DNA from: Mesorhizobium temperatum
GTDB lineage: Bacteria > Pseudomonadota > Alphaproteobacteria > Rhizobiales > Rhizobiaceae
DNA: 64,000 nt
Direction: 5' to 3'
NCBI RefSeq assembly: GCF_002284575.1
Contig: NZ_NPKJ01000075.1
Span: forward strand, 222,017-286,016
This document shows, in pieces, positions 25,729 through 33,926 of the stretch (its first letter is position 1; every line of letters starts with the position of its first letter). The translations under genes were made by a program, and so were the position numbers. The notes under the pieces were generated by a model that ran no database searches, was not told where the DNA came from, and saw only the letters and a list, made by a program, of their open reading frames with translations.

Positions 25729-26829
25729 TTATCGGCGATCCGAAACGGCATCCGGAACGACCACCAGCTTGCCGACAAAATCCTTGGCAATGAAATCCGC
25801 CTGGGCGCGGTGGAAATCGGAGAGCCTGTAGACACCGCCGACCAGCGGCCGGATCTTCTTCTCCTCGATGTAGCGGACGATTCGGCGGAAATCGTGTCGC
25901 GTGCCCTGGCTGGACCCGTGCAGCTGCAATTGCTTGAGATACATGGTGCGCAGATCGAGCTGCACGACCGGGCCGGCAATCGCGCCGGCGGTGGTGTAGC
26001 GGCCTTCGGGCCGAAGGATGCGCAAGAGGTCATTGAAGATCGCACCGCCGACGAGGTCGGCAACCACGTCGATCGGCTGGCCGTCGGTCGCGTCGTTCAC
26101 GGCAGCAGGCAGATCGGCGGCGCCACGGGTGATCACCGCCTCGGCTCCGATGTCGAGCACGGCCTGTTCCTTGCCCTTGCCGACGACGGCATAGGGGATG
26201 GCGCCGCGCGCCCGCGCCAGCTGCACGATGCCGGAGCCGACGCCGCCCGACGCGCCGGTGACCAGCACGCGTTCGCCGGCCTTCAATGCGGCGCGTTCCA
26301 GCATCTGTTCGCCGGTGAGATAAGCGCAGCAGAAAGTGGCGAGTTCGACATCGGTCAGCTCGGTGGCGACGACATGGGCGTTCTCGGCCGGCACGGTCTG
26401 GTACTCGGCATAGCCGCCGTCGCGGCCGTGGCCCATATAGTCGATGTCGGCGAGTGAATCGTCGTCGCGGTTGTAGATCGAGAAATCGACCATCACCCGC
26501 TCGCCGATGCGAGCTGGCGATACACCAGCGCCGACGGCAACGATGTGGCCGACCGTGTCGGTGCCCTGGATGCGCGGGAAGGTCAGCGTGTTGCCTTGCC
26601 GCCGCCAGGTCGATACCGCGGCTGCGTCCTCTTCCGTGCCGTAGGCGCCCTGTCGCACCCAGACATCGGTGTTGTTCATGCCGCAAGCGGTGACTTTGAC
26701 CAGCACCTCGCCCGGGGCGGGCGAGGGCACTTTCACGTCGGTGCGGTAGACGAGCTTTTCCGGTCCGCCGTGGCCGGTCAGCTGCACGGCGGCCATGGTG
26801 GCGGGGAGGGTTTTGGTCATGGCGTTCAT
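25729..26829 (-). CDS. MDR-family NAD(P)-dependent dehydrogenase/quinone reductase
   Basis: A 366-residue medium-chain dehydrogenase/reductase. The N-terminal GroES-like domain has PGEVLVKVTACGMNNTDVWV and FPRIQGTDTVGHIVAVG. The Rossmann part has VLVTGASGGVGSGIVQLARARG. The structural zinc cysteine cluster is absent, pointing to a zinc-free quinone reductase-like subgroup. It starts 8 bp after the end of the DoeD-type aminotransferase gene and therefore appears to be the last gene of the doeX-doeC-doeD operon. It is not a standard member of ectoine gene clusters; a role in reducing a semialdehyde or quinone intermediate is a guess. Confidence 0.88.
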   Translation of the reverse strand: MNAMTKTLPATMAAVQLTGHGGPEKLVYRTDVKVPSPAPGEVLVKVTACGMNNTDVWVRQGAYGTEEDAAAVSTWRRQGNTLTFPRIQGTDTVGHIVAVGAGVSPARIGERVMVDFSIYNRDDDSLADIDYMGHGRDGGYAEYQTVPAENAHVVATELTDVELATFCCAYLTGEQMLERAALKAGERVLVTGASGGVGSGIVQLARARGAIPYAVVGKGKEQAVLDIGAEAVITRGAADLPAAVNDATDGQPIDVVADLVGGAIFNDLLRILRPEGRYTTAGAIAGPVVQLDLRTMYLKQLQLHGSSQGTRHDFRRIVRYIEEKKIRPLVGGVYRLSDFHRAQADFIAKDFVGKLVVVPDAVSDRR

Positions 26830-26837
26830 GTCAGTTT

Positions 26838-28217
26838 TCAGATGTTTGCAAACACGCTCTTCACCGCATCGGCCGTCTTGGAGACGACGATGTCTGCCTC
26901 TTCGCGGGTGAGGCAGAGCGGCGGCGCGAAGCCGAGAATGTCGCCCTGCGGCATGGCGCGGCCGATGACGCCGCGCTCTGCAAGGGCTGTCGCGACTTGT
27001 GGTCCGATTTTCTGTGAGGCGTCGAAGAACACGCGGTCGTCCTTGTCGGCGACGAACTCGACCGCCGCCAGCATGCCGTCGCCGCGCACCTCGCCGACGT
27101 TTTTGTGGCCGCCGACGGCTTTCGCCAGTTCGGCACGGAAATAGGCGCCGGTTTCACCGGCGTTGGTCACCAGGTCCATCTCGTCGATCAGTTCAAGATT
27201 GGCGACACCGGCGGCAACGCAGATCGGATGCGCTGAATAGGTCCAGCCATGGCCGAGCGATCCGAGCTTGTCGGAACCCTGCACCAGCACCTGCCAGACT
27301 TTGTCCGAGACGATGACGCCCGAGAGCGGCGCATAGGCCGAGGTCAAGCCCTTGGCGATGGTGATCAGGTCGGGCTTGATGCCGTAATGGTCGGAGCCGA
27401 ACATGGTGCCCAGCCGGCCAAAACCGGTGACCACTTCGTCGGCGACCAGCAGCACATCGTATTTCTTCAGCACCGCCTGGATCATTTCCCAGTAGAGAGC
27501 GGGCGGCGGCACAATGCCGCCGGTGCCGAGGATCGGCTCACCGATGAAGGCGGCGACCGTGTCCGGACCTTCGGCGAGGATCATCTCCTCGAGCTTGTCG
27601 GCGCAGTATTGCGAGAACTGTTCTTCGCTCATCGAGCGGTCGGCGCGGCGGAAGTAGTAGGGTGCCTCAGTGTGCAGGATCGGCGCACGCGGCAGGTCGA
27701 AGGCGTTGTGGAACAGGTCGAGCCCGGTCAGTGATCCCGTCATCACGCCGGAGCCGTGATAGCCGCGCCAGCGCGAGATGATCTTCTTCTTCTCCGGCCG
27801 GCCGAGCACGTTGTTGTAGTACCAGATCAGCTTGATGTTGGTTTCGTTGGCGTCGGAGCCGGAGAGGCCGAAATAGACCCTCGACATGCCTTGCGGCGCC
27901 CGGTCGATGATCATCTTGGAAAGCGTAATCGAGGCCTCGGTGCCGTGGCCGACATAGGCGTGGTAATAGGCAAGGTTCTTGGCCTGGGCGGCGATGGCGT
28001 CGGCAATCTTCTGGCGGCCATAGCCGACATTGACGCAGTAAAGCCCGGCGAAGGCATCGATGCTCTTGCGCCCATTATTGTCCCAGATGGTGACGCCTTC
28101 GCCGCCGGCGATGATGCGGGTCGGGCTCTCGCCGCGCGCGTGGGTGCCCATATGGGTCGAGGGATGGAAGAAATGGTCGCGATCCCAGGCGGCGAGTTCG
28201 TTGGACTGGTCGAGCAT
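26838..28217 (-). CDS. doeD: Diaminobutyrate-type class III aminotransferase (DoeD/Atf)
   Basis: A 459-residue PLP aminotransferase. FGLSGSDANETNIKL holds the cofactor phosphate, LLVADEVVTGFGRLG supplies the Asp, and LITIAKGLTSAYAPLSG contains the PLP lysine. By sequence alone it would be called a GABA or omega-aminotransferase. Its place beside doeC, doeX and the ehu/eut genes matches the asnC-ssd-atf gene order of ectoine clusters. There the enzyme converts L-2,4-diaminobutyrate to aspartate semialdehyde. Paralogous to the aminotransferase at 23089-24465. Confidence 0.87.
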   Translation of the reverse strand: MLDQSNELAAWDRDHFFHPSTHMGTHARGESPTRIIAGGEGVTIWDNNGRKSIDAFAGLYCVNVGYGRQKIADAIAAQAKNLAYYHAYVGHGTEASITLSKMIIDRAPQGMSRVYFGLSGSDANETNIKLIWYYNNVLGRPEKKKIISRWRGYHGSGVMTGSLTGLDLFHNAFDLPRAPILHTEAPYYFRRADRSMSEEQFSQYCADKLEEMILAEGPDTVAAFIGEPILGTGGIVPPPALYWEMIQAVLKKYDVLLVADEVVTGFGRLGTMFGSDHYGIKPDLITIAKGLTSAYAPLSGVIVSDKVWQVLVQGSDKLGSLGHGWTYSAHPICVAAGVANLELIDEMDLVTNAGETGAYFRAELAKAVGGHKNVGEVRGDGMLAAVEFVADKDDRVFFDASQKIGPQVATALAERGVIGRAMPQGDILGFAPPLCLTREEADIVVSKTADAVKSVFANI

Positions 28218-28250
28218 CTTTTTTACTCCTAAGGAAGTATCGGGCGCGGT

Positions 28251-29744
28251 TTAGGCCACGTCCAGGCAGAGATATCTAAGATCGGTAAAGGCTTCGAGCC
28301 CGTGGCGCGAGCCCTCGCGGCCGATACCGGACTGTTTGACGCCGCCGAATGGGATCGGCGCGCCGGTGATTTTCACGCGGTTGATGGCGACCATACCGTA
28401 GTCGAGCGCACGGCCCATGCGCAATTGGCGGCCGCCGTTCTCGGTGACGACATAGGCGACGAGGCCGTATTCGGTGGCATTGGCGCGGGCGACGACCTCG
28501 CCTTCGCTGTCGAAGGGCGTCACCGCAGCGACCGGACCAAAGGTTTCCTCACGCATGATCAGCGCGTCGTCAGTGACGTCGGCGAGCAGGGTCGGCTGGT
28601 AGAACAGCGGCCCGGCCACATGGCGGCTGCCGCCGGTAAGGCAGCGTGCGCCATGGGACAGCGCATCGGCGACCTGCTCCTCGACCTTCTTGACGCCGCG
28701 CTCGTGCATCAAGGGCCCGATGTCGGTATCATCAGCCAGGCCATTGCCGGTCCGCAACGCTTCGATGCGCCTGGCGAAAGCGGCGCAGAAACGGTCGTAG
28801 ATCGGGCGCTGGACATAGATGCGGTTGGCGGCGAGGCAATCCTGGCCGGAAGTGGCGAATTTGGCATCGACGGCGATGGTCACGGCCTTGTCGAGATCGG
28901 CGTCGGCAAAGACGATCAGCGGGGCATGACCGCCAAGCTCCATCACCAGCCGCTTCATCGTCGGCGCACTTTGCGCGGCGATCAGCCTGCCGATCTCGGT
29001 CGAGCCGGTGAAGCTCATGGCGCGGACGCGAGCGTCTTCGCACATCCGCCCAACGATGGTCGAAGCCTTGCCGGTGAGAACGTTGAAGACGCCAGCCGGC
29101 AGGCCGGCGCGTTCGCCGAGCTCGGCCAGCGCCAATGCCGACAGCGGCGTTTCCGACGAAGGATGCGCCACGATCGTGCAGCCGGCGGCAAGGGCGGCCG
29201 CGGCCTTGCGGGTCAGCATGGCCGCGGGAAAATTCCATGGCGTGACGACGCCGACGACGCCGAGCGGTTCGCGTCGCACCATCATCTCGGCGTTCGGCAA
29301 ATGGCTGGTGACGCTTTCGGCGTTGAGGCGTTTTGCCTCCTCGGCATACCACTCGACGAAGGAGGCGGCGTAGTCGATCTCGCCAAGCGATTCCCTAAGC
29401 GGCTTGCCCTGTTCCAGCGTCATCAACAGCGCCAGGTCCTCTTTGGCGGCGATGATCTGGTCGAACCATTTTCGCAGGATTCTTGCGCGTTCCTGTGGGA
29501 GAGCCGCGCGCCAAGCGGGAAAGGCACGCGACGCAGCGTCGATCGCCTTGCTCGTCTGCCTGCTATCGAGCGCGGCAACCCAGGCAACGGTGGCGCCCGT
29601 GGCAGGGTCGGTCACCTCAAAACTCTCGGCGGCCTCACTCGCCGTCCAGTGGCCGTCAACATAGGCGAGTTCGCGCAGCAGCCGGCGATCGGCGAGGCGG
29701 TCAAGCGCTTCGTGGCGTTGTGGGCGGGCAAAATGCGCGGACAT
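28251..29744 (-). CDS. doeC: Aspartate/succinate semialdehyde dehydrogenase (DoeC/Ssd)
   Basis: A 497-residue aldehyde dehydrogenase. VVTPWNFPAAMLTRK is the cofactor loop. FTGSTEIG and MELGGHAPLIVF provide the general-base Glu. The catalytic Cys lies in ATSGQDCLAANRIYV, and MREETFGPVAAV is also present. The family name would be GabD-like succinate-semialdehyde dehydrogenase. In ectoine clusters the same gene (ssd/doeC) oxidises aspartate semialdehyde to aspartate. It lies 33 bp upstream of the aminotransferase gene in the same operon, so its substrate is most likely that enzyme's product. Confidence 0.87.
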   Translation of the reverse strand: MSAHFARPQRHEALDRLADRRLLRELAYVDGHWTASEAAESFEVTDPATGATVAWVAALDSRQTSKAIDAASRAFPAWRAALPQERARILRKWFDQIIAAKEDLALLMTLEQGKPLRESLGEIDYAASFVEWYAEEAKRLNAESVTSHLPNAEMMVRREPLGVVGVVTPWNFPAAMLTRKAAAALAAGCTIVAHPSSETPLSALALAELGERAGLPAGVFNVLTGKASTIVGRMCEDARVRAMSFTGSTEIGRLIAAQSAPTMKRLVMELGGHAPLIVFADADLDKAVTIAVDAKFATSGQDCLAANRIYVQRPIYDRFCAAFARRIEALRTGNGLADDTDIGPLMHERGVKKVEEQVADALSHGARCLTGGSRHVAGPLFYQPTLLADVTDDALIMREETFGPVAAVTPFDSEGEVVARANATEYGLVAYVVTENGGRQLRMGRALDYGMVAINRVKITGAPIPFGGVKQSGIGREGSRHGLEAFTDLRYLCLDVA

Positions 29745-29826
29745 GTTCGAGGTCTCCCGGTTCGGAGTGATACGGGAAGACTATCCGCGTGCAGCAGACA
29801 GAGAGGCTGTTTGGGCGCCCGCCCGT

Positions 29827-29870
29827 AGAGAGATTGTCTCTATTGCATCGCTCGGGCAGACGATCTCTCT
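29827..29870. promoter_or_regulatory. Inverted repeat upstream of doeC
   Basis: AGAGAGATTGTCT (29827-29839) and AGACGATCTCTCT (29858-29870) are inverted repeats with one mismatch and an 18-bp loop. They sit in the 130-bp gap between doeX and doeC. It could be an operator for the Lrp/AsnC protein DoeX or an attenuating hairpin within the operon. Confidence 0.35.
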
Positions 29871-29874
29871 AGTG

Positions 29875-30366
29875 TCACGATGACACCGGCAACAGATCCG
29901 CCACCGGCAAGGCGACCTCCTCCTTCACCGTCTTGGTGACGATGTAGGTGAAATAGCGATCGATGCCGATCTCGCGTTCGAGCAGGGCGTCTACCAGCCG
30001 CTGGTAGGCGTCGATGTCGCGCGCCATCACCTTCAGCAGATAGTCGACGCCGCCGCCCACCGACCAGCAGGCGACGATTTCGGGGACGTCGCGGATGACG
30101 CGCTCGAAACGGTCGAAATCGGCCTGGCGGTGGCTGGCCAGCGTCACCTCCATCAGTACGGTTGCGACCGGCGCGACGGCGCGCATCGCAACCTTGGCGT
30201 GATAGCCGGCGACGATGCCGGCTTTTTCCAGCTTGCGCAGCCGCATCCAGCACGGCGTCGGCGACAGGCCGACCTTGTCGGCGAGCGCCAGCTTGGTGAT
30301 GCGCCCGTCGCGCTGGACCGCGTCGAGGATTTTGAGGTCGATCTGATCGAGTTTTGGTGCGGCCAT
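29875..30366 (-). CDS. doeX: Lrp/AsnC-family regulator (DoeX/AsnC of ectoine cluster)
   Basis: A 163-residue regulator. The N-terminal helix-turn-helix reads LDQIDLKILDAVQRDGRITK followed by LADKVGLSPTPCWMRLRKLE. The C-terminal RAM ligand-binding domain (ATVLMEVTLA, VPEIVACWSVGGGVDYLLKV) forms the effector-binding dimer. An earlier in-frame start (30396) exists, but MAAPKLDQID is the typical beginning. Lrp-type regulators are standard members of ectoine degradation clusters, where they are thought to sense the intermediates N-acetyl-diaminobutyrate or diaminobutyrate. Divergent from enuR, which shares the 83-bp gap. Confidence 0.88.
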   Translation of the reverse strand: MAAPKLDQIDLKILDAVQRDGRITKLALADKVGLSPTPCWMRLRKLEKAGIVAGYHAKVAMRAVAPVATVLMEVTLASHRQADFDRFERVIRDVPEIVACWSVGGGVDYLLKVMARDIDAYQRLVDALLEREIGIDRYFTYIVTKTVKEEVALPVADLLPVSS

Positions 30367-30456
30367 GAGCGTCCACTTTTTCGTCCCCGACACCATGACG
30401 GCGCATTATTTCGATTGTCAATTGCACTGATTTCGATCTCTAATATGTCATGACAT
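30367..30456. promoter_or_regulatory. doeX-enuR divergent control region
   Basis: Short gap that must hold promoters for doeX (-) and enuR (+). A perfect palindrome ATGTCATGACAT (30445-30456) covers the enuR ATG at 30450. TAATAT sits at 30441-30446, and no Shine-Dalgarno precedes the ATG. A half-site TGTCATGA recurs before ehuA. These are candidate EnuR binding sites; binding is not shown by the sequence. Confidence 0.4.
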
Positions 30457-31835
30457 TGTGGCGTCCAGATCCCGCGCTCATCCGGCGGCCGGCCTATCAA
30501 TCGCTCGCCGATCAGTTCGCGCGCGCCATCCATGATGGGCGGCTGGCCAATGGCGCGCGGCTGCCGACGCATCGCCGGCTGGCCGACGAATTGAAGCTTT
30601 CGGTGCAGACAGTCAGCCGCGCCTATGAGGAACTGATCCGCCGGGGCCTGGTCTCCGGCGAGATCGGCCGCGGCAGCTTCGTGCAGACGCAGCGCCGCGA
30701 GCCGGAGCCGCCCTATCTGCCGGAACGCCTTGGCGAGGTCATCGACCTCTCGATCCTGAAGCCGGTCTGCGAGCCGATGCATCTGGAGCGGCTGAAGCAG
30801 GCGCTGGGCTGGCTTGCCGAAAACCTGCCGTCGAGCTCTGCGCTGTCGTTCAGGCCGAACATGGTGTTCCCACGCCACCGCGCGGTGGCGGTCGAATGGC
30901 TGCGGCACTGCGGTCTCGACGTGTCCGCGCAGAATGTCAGCCTGACCAACGGCGCCACGGCCGGCATGACGGTGGCGCTGATGAGCGTGGCGCCGCCCGG
31001 TTCGACCGTCGCCACCGAGGCGATCGGCCACCACACGCTGATCCCGCTGGCGCGCTATCTCGGCTTCAACCTCGAGGGCCTGCCGATCGACGACAACGGC
31101 TTGATCCCGGAGGCGCTGGACGAGGCGTGCCGGCTTTCCGACATCCGCGCCGTGTTCGTGCAGCCTTCGGTGATCAACCCGACCGCAACGCTTATGGATG
31201 CCGCGCGGCGCGAGCAGATCGCTGCGGTGGCGCGCCGGTACGACATCGCCATCATCGAAAACGACGTGCTCGGCCCCCTGGTCGAGGGCCGTCCGCCGCC
31301 GATCGCCGCCTTCGCGCCCGAGCGCACGCTCTACGTCACCTCCTTCACCAAGATCGTCGTGCCGGGCCTGCGCATCGGCTATCTCGCGGCACCCGACCGC
31401 TATGCCGCCGCCGTCGCCAACCGGCATCTCGTCTCCAACTGGATGGCGACGCCGCTGGTGGCCGAGATCGCGACAAAATGGGTGACCGACGGCACGGCGA
31501 TGGAGCTCGTCCGCTGGCAGCGTTTAGCACTACGGCGGCGGCAGGAGATTGCCGCCCAGGTGCTTGCCGGGGTCGACTATCGTGTCCATCGCGACGGATT
31601 GCATCTGTGGCTGCAGCTGCCCGGCGACCGCGCCGAGGAGAGTTTCGTCTCGCAGGCCCGCCTGCAGGGCGTGGCGATCGCACCAGGCACATCGTTCCGT
31701 ATCTCGGCGGCGCCCTGGCAGCCAGCGGTTCGGATCTCGCTGGGCTCGACCACCGAGGGGGAACTGCGCGCCGGCCTGAGCGTTGTCACCAAACTTCTGC
31801 TCGGCGATCCGGAGCATCTCCTGCTGGCGATCTAG
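30450..31835 (+). CDS. enuR: MocR/GabR-type regulator of ectoine catabolism (EnuR)
   Basis: A 461-residue protein with an N-terminal GntR winged helix (residues about 14-80, LADELKLSVQTVSRAYEELI) fused to an aminotransferase-like domain. The latter has TNGATAGMTVAL, the IIENDVLGPLV Asp region and TSFTKIVVPGLRIGY with the PLP lysine. This is the MocR architecture. In ectoine degraders EnuR is a repressor whose bound PLP reacts with N-alpha-acetyl-diaminobutyrate as inducer. It lies directly upstream of the ehu/eut operon and divergent from doeX, as in known clusters. No ribosome binding site is seen, so translation may be leaderless. Confidence 0.9.
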   Translation: MTLWRPDPALIRRPAYQSLADQFARAIHDGRLANGARLPTHRRLADELKLSVQTVSRAYEELIRRGLVSGEIGRGSFVQTQRREPEPPYLPERLGEVIDLSILKPVCEPMHLERLKQALGWLAENLPSSSALSFRPNMVFPRHRAVAVEWLRHCGLDVSAQNVSLTNGATAGMTVALMSVAPPGSTVATEAIGHHTLIPLARYLGFNLEGLPIDDNGLIPEALDEACRLSDIRAVFVQPSVINPTATLMDAARREQIAAVARRYDIAIIENDVLGPLVEGRPPPIAAFAPERTLYVTSFTKIVVPGLRIGYLAAPDRYAAAVANRHLVSNWMATPLVAEIATKWVTDGTAMELVRWQRLALRRRQEIAAQVLAGVDYRVHRDGLHLWLQLPGDRAEESFVSQARLQGVAIAPGTSFRISAAPWQPAVRISLGSTTEGELRAGLSVVTKLLLGDPEHLLLAI

Positions 31836-31873
31836 GCAGATATTGCCGCGAAATTGTGCGGAGCTAGAAACAT

Positions 31874-31903
31874 TGTCATGAGTTTATTTTCTGATTGACA
31901 TGA
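31874..31903. promoter_or_regulatory. Candidate EnuR half-sites before ehuA
   Basis: TGTCATGA (31874-31881) and TGACATGA (31896-31903) lie in the AT-rich gap between enuR and ehuA. They share the TGTCATGA core with the palindrome over the enuR start. Placement upstream of the transport/catabolic operon fits an operator, but the assignment is pattern-based only. Confidence 0.35.
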
Positions 31904-31958
31904 TTTGGCGCGTTCCGCATCGTTGAAGGCACCAAGCTTCTCCAGCACGGGGAATTCA

Positions 31959-32744
31959 TTGTCCGCGCCCATCATCAAGATCGACGGCATTTCGAAAAGC
32001 TTCGGCACCTTCAAGGTGCTGGACGGCCTGTCGATGCAGGTCATGCCGCGCGAGAAGCTGGCGCTGATCGGCCCGTCCGGCTCGGGCAAGACGACGATCC
32101 TGCGCATCCTGATGACGCTGGAGCGGATCGACAGTGGCCACATCCAGATCGACGGCGAGCAGCTTTACCACATGGAGCGCAACGGCCAGTTGCTGGCCGC
32201 CGACGAACGGCATCTGGCAAGAATGCGCCAGAAGATCGGCATGGTCTTCCAACTGTTCAACCTGTTTCCGCACAAGAGCGTCATCGACAACGTCACGCTG
32301 GCGCCGATCCTGACCAAGGGCATGCCGCGCGCCGCCGCCGAAAAACGGGCGATGGAACTGCTCGACATGGTCGGCATGGCCGACAAGGCCAAAGCGATGC
32401 CGGCGCAGCTTTCCGGCGGGCAGAAGCAGCGTGTGGCGATCGCCCGGGCACTGGCGCTGCAGCCCAGGATCATGCTGTTCGACGAGGTGACATCGGCACT
32501 CGATCCGGAACTGGTCGAGGAGGTGCTGAATGTTTTGTGGCGGCTTTGCTCCGAGACCGACATGACCATGCTGCTCGTCACCCACGAAATGGGTTTTGCC
32601 CATGATTTCGCCGACCGGGTTTTGTTCTTCGACCGCGGCAAGATTGTCGAAGAAGGCAAGCCCGACGAGATTTTCCGCAATCCCAAGCAGGAGCGCACGC
32701 AAAGCTTCCTGAAGAAGATCATCGCGGCCGGACATCGCGTCTGA
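31959..32744 (+). CDS. ehuA: Ectoine/hydroxyectoine ABC transporter ATPase
   Basis: A 261-residue cytoplasmic ATPase of the polar amino acid uptake family. Motifs are Walker A GPSGSGKT, Q-loop VFQLFNLFPHKS, signature LSGGQKQR, Walker B IMLFDEVTSALDPE and H-loop LLVTHEMGF. TTG is taken as start because MSAPIIKIDGISKSFG is the expected beginning and GGGGA lies close upstream. A TTG 18 codons earlier is less likely. First gene of the nine-gene ehu-eut operon; it energises the EhuC/EhuD permeases. Confidence 0.93.
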   Translation: MSAPIIKIDGISKSFGTFKVLDGLSMQVMPREKLALIGPSGSGKTTILRILMTLERIDSGHIQIDGEQLYHMERNGQLLAADERHLARMRQKIGMVFQLFNLFPHKSVIDNVTLAPILTKGMPRAAAEKRAMELLDMVGMADKAKAMPAQLSGGQKQRVAIARALALQPRIMLFDEVTSALDPELVEEVLNVLWRLCSETDMTMLLVTHEMGFAHDFADRVLFFDRGKIVEEGKPDEIFRNPKQERTQSFLKKIIAAGHRV

Positions 32745-32836
32745 CTGCCATGCCAAGGCGGCGACGCCGTCCTCAAAGGGCGGCGAAGCCGTCTCGACCA
32801 AAGCGAACCAAGAAGAGAAGCAAGGAGTTGGGAACA

Positions 32837-33688
32837 ATGAAGAAACTTGGCATTCTGGCCGGCCTGGCCGGTGTTGCACTGACCGCGATTCTGGCCGCCT
32901 CGACCGCGGGATCGGCCGACGACAGCAAGCTCGAAGAGCTCAAGGCACAGGGCTTCGCCCGCGTCGCCATCGCCAATGAACCGCCCTATACGGCGGTTGC
33001 GGCCGACGGCAAGGTTTCGGGTGCGGCGCCCGACGTAGCGCGTGAAATCTTCAAGCGCCTCGGCGTCAACGACATCGTCGCCTCGATCTCGGAATATGGC
33101 GCCATGATCCCCGGCCTGCAGGCGGGCCGTTTCGACGTCGTCACCGCCGGCCTGTTCATGAAACCGGAGCGCTGCGCGGCGGTCGCCTATTCGGAGCCGG
33201 TGCTGTGCGACGCCGAGGCGATGCTGGTCAAGAAGGGCAACCCGAAGGGCTTCAAGAGCTACGAGGATGTCGCCAAGGATGCCACCGCGACGATCGGGGC
33301 GCCGGGCGGCGGTACCGAGGAGAAGCTGGCGCTCACTGCCGGCGTACCGCGTGACCGCGTCATCGTCGTGCCGGACGGCCAGAGCGGCTTGAAGATGCTG
33401 CAGGACGGCCGCATCGACGCCTATTCGCTGCCGGTGCTGTCGATCAACGATCTGGTCAAGAAGGCCAACGATCCGAACCTCGAAGTCGTCGCCCCGGTGG
33501 TCGGCGCACCGGTCTATTGCGACGGCGCGGCCTTCAAGAAAGGCGACGAGGCGCTGCGCGACGCCTATGACGTCGAGCTGGCCAAGCTGAAGGAGTCCGG
33601 CGAATTCGCCAAGATCATCGAGCCTTACGGCTTCTCGGCAGCGGCAGCGATGTCGACGAGCCGCGACAAGCTCTGCTCGGCGAAGTAG
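32837..33688 (+). CDS. ehuB: Ectoine/hydroxyectoine-binding periplasmic protein
   Basis: A 283-residue solute-binding protein of the extracellular family 3 fold. The signal peptide is MKKLGILAGLAGVALTAILA, cleaved around STAGSADD. Mature landmarks are VAIANEPPYTAVAADGKVSG, VASISEYGAMIPGLQAGRFD and TAGLFMKPERCAAVAYSEPV, which match EhuB proteins. The ATG follows AAGGAGTTGGGAACA. It delivers ectoines to EhuC/EhuD. The gene is followed at once by a strong hairpin and a repeat element, which may keep its transcript more abundant than the permease message. Confidence 0.93.
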   Translation: MKKLGILAGLAGVALTAILAASTAGSADDSKLEELKAQGFARVAIANEPPYTAVAADGKVSGAAPDVAREIFKRLGVNDIVASISEYGAMIPGLQAGRFDVVTAGLFMKPERCAAVAYSEPVLCDAEAMLVKKGNPKGFKSYEDVAKDATATIGAPGGGTEEKLALTAGVPRDRVIVVPDGQSGLKMLQDGRIDAYSLPVLSINDLVKKANDPNLEVVAPVVGAPVYCDGAAFKKGDEALRDAYDVELAKLKESGEFAKIIEPYGFSAAAAMSTSRDKLCSAK

Positions 33689-33697
33689 GCGCCTTTT

Positions 33698-33876
33698 CCT
33701 TCTCCCCGTTCACGGGGAGAAGGTGGCCCGAATGCATGTCGCCCAAAAGTGCGCAGCGGTTTTGGGATAACGACATGCACAAACAAGGCCGGATGAGGGG
33801 CAGCGCCATACTTTGGTTGGTTCGCGCCGCCCCTCATCTGCCTGCCGGCATCTTCTCCCCGTGAACGGGAGAAGGG
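33698..33876. repeat. Mosaic palindromic repeat between ehuB and ehuC
   Basis: A perfect 11-bp hairpin (33698-33708 with 33713-33723, TTCA loop) begins 9 bp after the ehuB stop. It is followed by a nested palindrome GCATGTCGCCCAAAA...TTTTGGGATAACGACATGC (about 33733-33778). A copy of the first hairpin's arm then appears near 33850-33876 in inverse order. It interrupts the otherwise tight operon and could act as an mRNA processing or attenuation point. Confidence 0.65.
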
Positions 33877-33926
33877 GCCAGGACTACCGCCTCGCACGAC
33901 TGTAAACTTTGGAAACTCTTGACTTC

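Noticed and set aside
26838..29744. GABA aminotransferase and succinate semialdehyde dehydrogenase (gabT-gabD) pathway
   Set aside because: Sequence class would allow it, but the AsnC regulator and the adjoining ehu/eut genes match the ectoine asnC-ssd-atf arrangement better.
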